Part shown: one piece after another, positions 1 to 8,300 of the stretch
Layout of the letters: the number at the start of each line of letters is the position of its first letter
How positions within the stretch are numbered: the stretch's first letter is position 1
Assembly: GCA_022843485.1 (NCBI GenBank)
Contig: JALHNM010000004.1
Span: forward strand, 1-64,000
Source: Fimbriimonadaceae bacterium
GTDB taxonomy: Bacteria; Armatimonadota; Fimbriimonadia; Fimbriimonadales; Fimbriimonadaceae
Direction of reading: 5' to 3'
Length of the DNA stretch: 64,000 nucleotides
Notes under the pieces: generated by a model
What the model saw: only the letters and a program-made list of their open reading frames with translations
Told to the model about the DNA's origin: nothing
Database searches by the model: none
Made by a program: the position numbers and the translations under genes

Positions 1-1718
1 AGCTCCCGTTCGAACGCCTGGCCCCGCACTCGGAGGAGGGTGTCGAACGCTTTCTCGTCCTGGCCTTGCGCCGACCGGACGAGGGCGAGGGCGACCGACT
101 CCTGGTGGAGACCCTCCAGGTAGGCCTGCGCCGTTTCCCCTGCGACCACACCGCCCGCGTTCGCGACGTAGAGGTCGACCGCCCGTGCCATCGCGCTCTC
201 GGCTTCGGCGAACCGACTTTGGCTGCTTTCGAACCGCCCGAGCGCGGCCAGACAGTGGGCTTCGTGCAGTGACCCGGGGGCACTCGTCTGCGCGATCGTG
301 AGGGCCTGGGAGAACTGGTCCCTCGCCCGGTCGACCTGTCCCTGCCGGGCTGCCGACTCCGCCAGCCGGAGCCGGAGCATGGCGATGTCCGAGGACCCGG
401 GCTGATGCCGTTCGTAGAGGGCGAGCGCGCGCTCGGCCTGGGCCGCGACTTCGGCCTCTTCGCCCGCCCCGGCGGCGATCTGAGAGCGCAGGTCAGCGAG
501 CATTCCCGCCGACGCCCAATCCTCTTCGGTCAGTTCCGCCTCTGCCGCTTCGACGGTAGCAAGGCCGCGCTCAGCCTCCTCGTGCGCGAAGAGGGCATAG
601 GCGAGGTTGATGAGGACGGTCGCCCGGGCACGGTCCGGTTCGGGGCCTTTGGGCGAGAGATCCCGGGCCCTCTCCAGGTAACTCACCGCGGCCTCAGAGT
701 CACCGCGCAGATAAGCCAACTCGCCCAGGTTGTTGAGCGTGTTCCGGATGAGGTCGCTCCTGGCTTTGATCTCCTCCCGGAGCTGGAGGCACGTCAGGTA
801 ATCACGATGGGCACCCTCCAGGTCGCCGAGGTCGCCCTTTGCCGCGCCCAGGTTGAGGTATGCCCGGGCGAGTTCGTCTTTGTCCCCGTTCGCGCGGTGG
901 AGGGCCATGGCCCGCTCGAAGAAGGGAAGGGCCTCGCGGGGCCGGTCCATACCCATGTAGCAGTTACCGATCCGGGTCGATTGAACAGAGACCCCAGGAT
1001 GGTTCGGGGCGATCTTCTCGAACTCGGCCAATGCGTCGCGATGGATATCGATGGCTCGGGGGATCTCCTGCCGAGCCTCCGCGAGGACCCCGAGGAGGCC
1101 GCGTGCCGTGGCGCTCCAGGCGGGCCATTTCGAACCTGCCTTCTCGATGACGGCCCGCGCGGTCGCCTCCGCCGCTGGCTGCCGTCTCGCGACCTCTGTC
1201 CTCGCCTGACCGAGCATGGCGAGAGCCTGCCCGGCCGCCTCTCCCGTCCGCCGGAAGCCTTCCGCCGCCTCCGTGTAGAGCCCGGCGGCACGGGTGGCGT
1301 CGTTGCCTTCCAAGGCGTCGTCGGCGGCCCGGCACAAGAGCGCCGGGGAAGGTGGGTCCGTCGTCCGAGCCAGGCGCTCGATCTCCAGCGAGAGCGCTCG
1401 CCGGTCGCGGGGGGCGACCAAGGCAAGCACGCGTCCTCGATCCCCGATCGGAAGGTCACCGGGTAGGAACCCTCGTCGCGGAGGGAACCGCCGAAGGCGT
1501 ACCTCGACCGTCCCATCGCCTCGCTTCACCTGCACCGAAACGGGCCCTGGCGCCGAGTTCGCGAGGTGGGCCATGAGCGCAGGCCAGGCCGTAGGCAGCT
1601 CACCACCCGAAACGACGTCGCCTGGTTCCAGCGAGCCGTCCAACCCGGGGATCGTCGTGGCGACCACAGCCCCAGGGTCGGCGGCCGCCCACAGGAGCGC
1701 CACGACGAGCGCCGTCAA
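1..1718 (-). CDS. Secreted PDZ-like/TPR protein, 3' end beyond window
   Basis: The frame is open from a TTG at 1718 to the left edge, giving 572 visible residues. The TTG overlaps the TGA of the upstream gene (TTGA), and the first residues (LTALVVALLWAAADPG) look like a signal peptide, which favours this start. Residues about 20-75 resemble a PDZ domain (a GSLEPGDVV turn, then VSVQVKRGDGTVEVRLR). From about residue 125 helical TPR-type repeats follow, for example NHPGVSVQSTRIGNCYMGMDRPREAL and ARAYLNLGAAKGDLGDLEGA (each split here only for reading). Proteins of this kind often end in a CHAT caspase-like domain, but that part lies outside the window, so this is only an expectation. It is the last visible gene of the 14335-1 operon, after a CHASE2 cyclase and a FecR-like gene, partners commonly found with CHAT-TPR proteins. 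Confidence 0.82.
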   Translation of the reverse strand, partial: MTALVVALLWAAADPGAVVATTIPGLDGSLEPGDVVSGGELPTAWPALMAHLANSAPGPVSVQVKRGDGTVEVRLRRFPPRRGFLPGDLPIGDRGRVLALVAPRDRRALSLEIERLARTTDPPSPALLCRAADDALEGNDATRAAGLYTEAAEGFRRTGEAAGQALAMLGQARTEVARRQPAAEATARAVIEKAGSKWPAWSATARGLLGVLAEARQEIPRAIDIHRDALAEFEKIAPNHPGVSVQSTRIGNCYMGMDRPREALPFFERAMALHRANGDKDELARAYLNLGAAKGDLGDLEGAHRDYLTCLQLREEIKARSDLIRNTLNNLGELAYLRGDSEAAVSYLERARDLSPKGPEPDRARATVLINLAYALFAHEEAERGLATVEAAEAELTEEDWASAGMLADLRSQIAAGAGEEAEVAAQAERALALYERHQPGSSDIAMLRLRLAESAARQGQVDRARDQFSQALTIAQTSAPGSLHEAHCLAALGRFESSQSRFAEAESAMARAVDLYVANAGGVVAGETAQAYLEGLHQESVALALVRSAQGQDEKAFDTLLRVRGQAFERE

Positions 1719-2566
1719 GGCTTCTCACCTTCGATCGCGAGCCGAACCCTGGCGATGACCTCTTCGAGACCCTTGGCCCCCTCCCCGGCCGCGCCCGTCA
1801 GCTCCCGCAGCGCGTCCGTCAGGAACCCGGCCTGCTCGTACACGAGTCCGCGCACGATCCGCTCCTCGGCGTCCCGCGGCTGGAAGGCGTCCCAGGCTTC
1901 CACGAACGTGAGCGCCTCGGGAGCGGCGACCAGGATCCAACTCTCGGCGCCCCCCTCGGAGATCCCATCTTTGAAGGTAGTCAGCGACCACTGCACCGGC
2001 ACGCCCTTCGGGATGACACCTTCGGGGACCTCGTAGCTCGACGTCGTCCGCTTGAGGTCGACGGAGTGGGACCCGCCGTTCCACTTCAAGCGGAGCCTGA
2101 CGTCTTGGCCCAACCTTGGCGGGGTCCACTGTAGGGTCACCTTCGGCGTGCGGACAACTCCGACGGGCCTTAGGTCGCGAGGTCTCCACTCCTCAGGTCC
2201 TCGCAGAAGGGTGCCCCCAACACCACCCATGCTCGGTCGAGGCGGGGTCCGGCGACCCCGCGGGCCCACCACCAGCGCCTGCTGACGCACGGGCTTCGCC
2301 CCGCTCACTGGGACGAGTCCGTTCCGCTTGACCCGGAACACGCTCGCTCCCCGGCAGTCCCAGCGGGTCATGTCGCCCATCGTCACCAGCGTGAGCCGGG
2401 CCCCCGATCGAAGCTCGACCTCGCTCCCCTCAGCGAGCGAGAAGCCGGCGTGGACTTCCTTACCGCGAATGGTGACCGCCCCACCCCACGCCCGTACCGC
2501 CATGGCGGCGGGCTGCGCTGGGGTCTGTCCTAGGGCGATCGCGAAAGCAACGGCTGTGGTACTCAT
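1715..2566 (-). CDS. Secreted FecR-like protein
   Basis: 283 residues. The N-terminus (MSTTAVAFAIALGQTPAQPAA) looks like a signal peptide. Residues about 25-85 form a short beta-rich stretch with GAVTIRGKEV, then GSEVELRSGARLTLVTMG, which resembles the FecR-type fold with its surface-threshold motif. The middle (TPKVTLQWTPPRLGQDVRLRL) looks like an Ig/fibronectin-like strand region, and the C-terminus is helical. It starts 2 bases after the cyclase gene stop and overlaps the next gene, so it is translationally coupled to both. FecR-like proteins often receive or pass signals at the envelope. The family assignment is weak and rests on pattern only; no enzymatic motif is seen. Confidence 0.7.
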   Translation of the reverse strand: MSTTAVAFAIALGQTPAQPAAMAVRAWGGAVTIRGKEVHAGFSLAEGSEVELRSGARLTLVTMGDMTRWDCRGASVFRVKRNGLVPVSGAKPVRQQALVVGPRGRRTPPRPSMGGVGGTLLRGPEEWRPRDLRPVGVVRTPKVTLQWTPPRLGQDVRLRLKWNGGSHSVDLKRTTSSYEVPEGVIPKGVPVQWSLTTFKDGISEGGAESWILVAAPEALTFVEAWDAFQPRDAEERIVRGLVYEQAGFLTDALRELTGAAGEGAKGLEEVIARVRLAIEGEKP

Positions 2567-2568
2567 GG

Positions 2569-4278
2569 TCAGTCTCCTCCAGACGGAACATGATAGCGGT
2601 ACGCCACCAACCTCACTGGTTGTACCCGACCCTTGACCTCTTTCTCGAGAGCCTGGACTCGCGCGAACCCCGTCGCGGGCGGGCCGACGTCCTCGCCCGC
2701 CACCACGTCGCAGTCGAGTTCCGTGGACTTCGTTAGTCCCTCGAGACGGGAGGCGACGTTCACCGTGTCGCCCAGGATCGTGAACTCGAGCCGGTTCCGG
2801 TCGCCGGTGTAGCAGGCCACGAACTCGCCCCGTTGCATGCCGAGGCCGAATGCGAGGGTCGATCCGGCCTCAGCGGACGCGGCGAACAAGGCGCGGGCCG
2901 CTTCCCAGGCCTGGGCCGAGGCGTCCTTCTCCCCCGGTGGGAACCCGAACACGGCCACGAACCCGTCGCCGAGGAACCGCACCAACGCCCCGCCCGCCCC
3001 CTCCACTGCAGCGACACCAAGGGCTAGGAACCCATCGATGCGAGCTTTGAGGGCAAGAGGGTCGTGTCCCTCGCCGAGCCCGACCGAACCCCGCAGGTCG
3101 ACGAACATGACGACCCCCTCGACCACCACCGGCTCCCGTTTGAGGCGCCCCCCGTGCTCCAGTAGGTACTCCTTGAGCAAAGGAGAGGCGCTGCCTCCGA
3201 ACGCCTGGTCGAGTCGGAACGCTCGGACGCTCTCTCCGATTAGCCCGGCTGCCTCGCGCACGCCCCCGACCGTCACGAGCGCGACCAGCACGCCGATGAC
3301 CGGGAGGAGGGACCCTCGGGAGGCAGCGACCAGTACCGCGCCGACCCACACGAACGCCCCGACCACAAGGGCCAATCGCCCCCACCGGAGCGGGGCCGCC
3401 CCCGTGAACCACCCCGCCACCGCTCCGATCAGTGCCGCGAGCGCGGCCTCGACACCGGGTGGGGCCCTGACGAGCGCCACGCCCTCGATGTAGGCCTGGA
3501 TCGCTCGGGCTTGGAGCAGGACCCCCGGCAAGAGCGCCCCGCCCGGGTGCCGCAGGGCGTCGCCGTTCCCGGAAAAAGTCCAGGCGACCACGACGACCTG
3601 GCCCCTCAAATCCGGGGCCGCCTCCCCGCTGAGCACGTCTTGCGCCTCGAAGGTCGGCAGGCCAGTCATGCCGCGCAGAAAGGCCCGACCCTCCCGGGCT
3701 GGCTCGTCGAGGGCCCGGATCCGGGCCTCGGGGCTCCCCGCGAGCCGGGCCGCGACCGCCGAGAACGCCTCGTCCGAGCCGATCGAGCCGGGCACGAGTC
3801 GATGGGCCCCGTCCTGGGAGACCTCGAGGTTGATATGGCCCACCTGACCCTCGACGGCGAGCTCAAGGATGAGGAGGGGCCGGACGGGCGTGCCGTCCGT
3901 AGCGATGATGGTCGCGAGCGTGACGCCGTCCTCCCAAGACGCGAGCGCTTGGGTGAGCTTGGACGTCGGCCCTGGTGGAGCGAGGTAGGGGTCGGGGTCG
4001 GCCGAGACGACGATGTCCAGCGCCACGCCCTTCGCCCCGAGCTCGCGTAGCCGTCCGACGAGCGCCGCATAGCGCGGTCCCCAGAGCAAGGAGGGCTCAG
4101 GCCAAGAGTCTCGCGTCCTGTCACCGATCGTCACGACGGCGACTCCCGGCTCAGGGGCGGGGAAGAGGGCGGCTCGGGCATCGATCGTGGCGAGCTCCAG
4201 CGACTCGGCCCAAGGGGCGAGGGCGCATAGGGCAGCCCCGACCCCGACCGCCGCGTAAACCCACTGCGTCACCCTCAT
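2569..4278 (-). CDS. CHASE2-domain class III adenylate/guanylate cyclase
   Basis: 569 residues. Order: one N-terminal membrane helix (about 6-24), an extracytoplasmic CHASE2 sensor (about 28-265, with VAVVTIGDRTRDSWPEP and GAKGVALDIVV), three close membrane helices (about 270-345), and a cytoplasmic class III cyclase domain (about 385-560). The catalytic domain keeps the first metal Asp (VMFVDLRGS, D394), the second in FLGDGFVAVFG, and the transition-state Asn and Arg in ILGDTVNVASRLE, so it should be active and make cAMP or cGMP. The LEFT residues before ILGD are of the adenylate-cyclase type more than the guanylate type, but the substrate is not certain. It sits between the selenoprotein peroxiredoxin and the FecR-like gene and presumably couples an envelope signal to a cyclic nucleotide. 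Confidence 0.93.
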   Translation of the reverse strand: MRVTQWVYAAVGVGAALCALAPWAESLELATIDARAALFPAPEPGVAVVTIGDRTRDSWPEPSLLWGPRYAALVGRLRELGAKGVALDIVVSADPDPYLAPPGPTSKLTQALASWEDGVTLATIIATDGTPVRPLLILELAVEGQVGHINLEVSQDGAHRLVPGSIGSDEAFSAVAARLAGSPEARIRALDEPAREGRAFLRGMTGLPTFEAQDVLSGEAAPDLRGQVVVVAWTFSGNGDALRHPGGALLPGVLLQARAIQAYIEGVALVRAPPGVEAALAALIGAVAGWFTGAAPLRWGRLALVVGAFVWVGAVLVAASRGSLLPVIGVLVALVTVGGVREAAGLIGESVRAFRLDQAFGGSASPLLKEYLLEHGGRLKREPVVVEGVVMFVDLRGSVGLGEGHDPLALKARIDGFLALGVAAVEGAGGALVRFLGDGFVAVFGFPPGEKDASAQAWEAARALFAASAEAGSTLAFGLGMQRGEFVACYTGDRNRLEFTILGDTVNVASRLEGLTKSTELDCDVVAGEDVGPPATGFARVQALEKEVKGRVQPVRLVAYRYHVPSGGD

Positions 4279-4359
4279 GGCTCGTCCTCGGTCGCTCCCT
4301 CTCGCCAGACAGGACGACGTGGCTCGGCGCGGCGGTTCATCCCGGAGCCCAGTCTGGCC

Positions 4360-5355
4360 TCACCCGCCCCGCACCGGCGTCCCCACCACCGGCAGCTCGG
4401 GCGCAGGGACGGCCCGGCCGAGCAACAGCGAGTCGAGCGTGACCCGAACCACGTCGACGACGGTGCCCGACCGTTCCAAGGCCGCCGGGCCCCGGTAGAC
4501 GACCCGCCGAGTGCGGTCCAGGACGATCACGGTGGGCGTCGCGGTCACGCTCAGCCGTCTCGCTAAGCCGCCCCCTGTGTCGCATCCGGTCACCACCGGT
4601 TCGGGTCGCTCGGCCAGTCGGGCAGGGTCGGGCCCGTTCGGCACGACCAGCGAGAAGAACGCCGCATCCCGGTACGTCGGGTTGAGCAGGAGCGACGCCA
4701 AGGATCGACGGGCCAGCGCGGACCCCTCGCACGTGTCGCCCTCGACGAGGATCACTGTGGCGACCTCGCCTCCGCGACCAGGGCTCACGCTTCGGCCGCG
4801 AGCGTCCGGCACGAAGAACCGGGGCACGCGCGAGCCGAGCCGGGCGTCCCAGTCGCTGAACAGCAGGAGGATGTCCTCGGAGTACCGGCTCACCCGCCTG
4901 TCGCCTTCCGCCCGGATCGTGCGCCCCACCTCCCGATCGACGCCTTGGACTGTCCCGTCTGGGCCGATCACGACCGTGACCCGGAGCGGCAACCCGGACT
5001 CGCCCAGCGCTCCGTACGCCCGGATCGTTTCCAGACCTGGGTCGCTCAGGAGCGGGAAGTTGGCTCCGGTCTCACGGGCGAATCGGGCCCGGGTCGCAGG
5101 CTCGTCGGCGTTGATGGCGAGCACGGCGACGCCTTCGTCGCGGAGCAAAGGGACGACCGACCGGACGTCTCGCACCTGGGCCCCTCACCCGGGTGTGAAG
5201 TCCTTTGGGAAGAACATCACGACGAGGGTCTTGCCGCGATAGTCCAAGAGACGGTGGACCCGGCCCGTCTCGTCCGGGAGCGCGAACTCCGGCGCGGGCT
5301 GCCCGATCGCCAGGTCGGCCCCGGCGAGCGCGAGCCCGAGCAAGACCGGCGTCAC
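4360..5355 (-). CDS. Selenocysteine-containing peroxiredoxin fused to a second thioredoxin-fold domain
   Basis: Read through one in-frame TGA this is 331 residues. The GTG at 5355 overlaps the TGA of the surface-protein gene (GTGA) and gives a signal-peptide-like start (MTPVLLGLALAGA). Residues 20-200 are AhpC/TSA, BCP-like: FFPKDFTPG-U-GAQVRD, then AVLAINADEPATRARF and FPLLSDPG. The TGA (residue 57) falls exactly on the peroxidatic position of the family motif PxxxTxxC, and the protein reads normally on both sides in the same frame. The second BCP cysteine five residues on is absent, so it would be a 1-Sec enzyme. Residues about 215-320 are another thioredoxin-like fold with a single Cys (EGDTCEGS) and a cis-Pro region (VTATPTVIVLD). 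The likely role is reduction of peroxides in the periplasm or cell surface. A genuine stop or a sequencing error is the alternative. Confidence 0.85.
5152..5169 (-). promoter_or_regulatory. Candidate bacterial SECIS hairpin
   Basis: Starting 15 bases after the UGA, GACGUCC-GGUC-GGUCGUC forms a stem of six pairs with one internal U-U mismatch. It closes a GGUC tetraloop 22 bases after the UGA. Known bacterial SECIS elements lie inside the coding region with the apical loop about 16-37 bases after UGA and a G in the first loop positions; the E. coli fdhF loop also has GGUC. Inferred from sequence only. Confidence 0.72.
5185..5187 (-). other. In-frame UGA, predicted selenocysteine codon
   Basis: The TGA lies in frame between FFPKDFTPG and GAQVRDVRS, replacing the peroxidatic Cys of a peroxiredoxin (residue 57). 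A standard gene caller would break the gene here. Confidence 0.82.
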
Positions 5356-8300
5356 GGCACCACCCGGAAGGTTCGTGGCGACGACTTCCTCAGCCCGCGC
5401 TCGCCCGGGTTCGCGACCACGATGGCGAAGTCGCCCGGGGTCTCGATCAACGTCGCCGAGACGCTCACTTCGAGCTCTGTCCCGCTCAGCCACCGTACCG
5501 GGCGCTCCTCGTCGCCCCAGAACACCTTCGCGTCCCCGTTGAAGTCGCGACCGCGGATCACCAGGGTGAAGGTCGGGCCGCCCGCTCGGACCTCTCCGGG
5601 GGTGAGGCTCGTGATCCGCGGCAAGGGCGCGGCCCCCGGCCCGAACCGGGTCGTCTCGACAGTCACCTCCGCCGCTCCCTTCGCCGGCTCGACGTTGCCC
5701 ACGTTGTCCGTCGCCCTGGTATAGAAGCCGTACTTGAACCCGGCGACCCCGTTGTAGACCCCGCTGGTCTCCTGCGTCCCGCCCAACCACAGTTCGAAGG
5801 GGCCGTCGTTCTTCTGCACGTAGACGTCGTAGGTCGCCAGCCCGCTCCCCCCTGCGTTGTCCACGCCGGACCACCGCACCTGGAACTGGGCGCCCGTCGC
5901 CCCCGTCACTTCGTCGACGCGGCTCGTCGGCAGGAACGGGTCGAGTTCGTGGCGGGTCGGGCCCGTGGCGATCGAGGCCTCCTCGTCGAACTTGATCACG
6001 GCGCTGTTCTCGATGATCGTGCCGGTGCGCCCCACGTCCACTCGAGGCCGGACGGTGAACGAGACGAAGCCCTTCCCCCGACCGGAACCGTCCTCCGGCG
6101 GCAACAGACCGAGCTCCTGCGAGACCGGCGGCTCCCCGGTTAGCGGGTCGATCGCTTGCAAGACGAGCGTCAACCGACCCGTCCTCACGTTCAAGTTCGC
6201 GCTCACTTCGGCCACGAGGTTACCGAGTTCGGGCCCGAGCTGGACTTGCCCTTCGAAGAACGCCCGGTTCGGCGGCACCTGGACCCGGTACTTACCGAAC
6301 CCGATCTCGTTAAGCCGCATCGTGCGCCAGTCGAGCTCCCGCGGCAGGTCGTCCGTCACGAGGACTCGGACCGCGGTGGCCTGGGCCGTCGGGAGGTTCT
6401 CGAACTCGACAAGGTACGGCAGCCCTTGCCGCCCAACGATCTGAGTCGGCCCGAACCCGCTCGGCCCCGTCTTCTGGTTCGGGTCGACCGGCGCGCGGTA
6501 TGGGTGGCACTTGTCGGCCTTCAGGGCGTCGTATCCCGTCTCGCCGAGTGATCGTACGTCGTTCAGGAACTCGGCGAGGTCGACGTTGCTGAGGGTCTTG
6601 CCTTGCTTCAGGAGAAGGAGGACCTTTCCGACGCTGAAGATCGAGAGGCCGGTGTCCACATACCTGACGCCCTTGCAGAAGCGGCTCTCGCCCCGCTGGC
6701 TCTCACACGGCTTCGCCTCGTCGGCGCATTCAGCGAGGGCACAGAGGAAGGACGCGATGCTCACCGCTCGGCCGAGGAAGAACTTCCCGACGCAGACCCC
6801 TGCCGCTGTCCCACCTGTCACCAGCCCACACTCCGCCAGGTCTCTGAAAGCAAAGCCCGACGCGATCGCGAAATCGGTGAACGCCTTCACTTGGCAAGCC
6901 CCTTCACCTTGAATGCCAGGCCCGCCGCCGGAGCCGCCGCCTTGGCCCTTGAGGTCGTCGGGCGGGATCAGCCCGACGGAGTCGAGGCTGGAGAGGATCG
7001 TCGACGCCCATGCCCGCTCGTCGAGTGCCAGTCGAAGAACGTCCGCCGGGACGTCGTCGACGACGCCGCTGAGGAGCACGAGGCGCAAGTCCTCGATCGC
7101 CTCGAGGAGCAGCGCTCGCGTGTTGGCCGCGTTCGTCGGCATCGCCCATACCGTCGTCCGCACAGGCGAGGCCCCGATCGTGCGCCCGAGGGCCGTGAAA
7201 GAGGCGGCGACCGTCTCGCCGGGGGCCAGATCGTAGACGACGAAGAAGTCGCTCGAAGAGGCCTCGCCCCTCGAGTTCGTCGGACTGTCGTTGATCCAGT
7301 CCGCGTCCGGCAGGGCCGACTTCAGGGGGACCGTATCCTCGGGCCTGTCGTTCGCGATCGCGACGCCTCGCTGTTCCACCTGGAAGAACACCCGAAGCGC
7401 GGGGACGTCGACGTTGCCCTCGTTCTCCAGCTGAACGATCTGCGTGATGTTCGCTCCGAACCGATAGTTCGGCGTCGGAAGAAGCCGCAGGAACTGGTTC
7501 GAGCGCACCGCTTGCCCGATCGTCAACGGCTCCGGGAAGTCGAAGGACCGCCCGTCCGCCGAGATCCGAAGCGAGTAGGCCCCCCGCACCGCCCTCGTCA
7601 GGTCGAACGTGGCCCGGGCCTGGCTCGGGTCCTTGACTGCCACCCGGGCCGCTCGGTACGTCGCCTGTGAACCTACGAGCTCGACCCGCATCTCGGGCGT
7701 GAACTTCGCCCCTTCGAACCGCACGGTCACGTTGCCCTCGTCGCCGAGATCCTTCCGGGCGACCGAGCTGACGGAAAACGGAATGATCGCCGGTCGGATC
7801 GAGAACGGCTCGTCGTCGGCCGCGAAGGGCATGAAGAGCAGGCTGAATAGAGTGCCCGCCCGGGTCTGGGGCACGGTCAACGTCTGGTCGGCCTCCCAGA
7901 CCCCCCGAGAGGAGTACCGGAAGTCCGACCGCCGCACCATCCGGTCTTCGTTGACCAGCAACCGAGTCGCCGAAGTCGTGTCGGGGTCCTCGACGTCGAC
8001 CACGTACCGCACCGTCTCGTCCCCCGGCACCGTGGTCCGGAAGAACTTATCCCTCCCGACTCGCAGCACACCGCGGTATTCAGTGCCCAGCGGGAGATCG
8101 AGCAGGTCGAGCCGCATGGTCTCGGTGGCCACGAACGTGTTGTTCCCCAGCTCGCTCTCCCGCTGCGTGTTCCTGACGTTCGTCTTGACGACCACGAAGT
8201 AGTCGCCCGTGTCCACGCCGGGGAGGTCGACTTCGACCACGCCCTCGTACTCTGCCCCGGCAGCGAGCGGCCCCGCGGTCTCGTACCGCCCGACGAGCTC

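Noticed and set aside
4360-5175. A separate 271-residue thioredoxin gene starting at GTG after the UGA
   Set aside because: Upstream in the same frame is the first half of the peroxiredoxin, ending precisely at the active site; a start inside the fold would be non-functional.
6603-7670. Long plus-strand frame opposite the surface protein
   Set aside because: Composition typical of an antisense shadow; no family motif or start signal.
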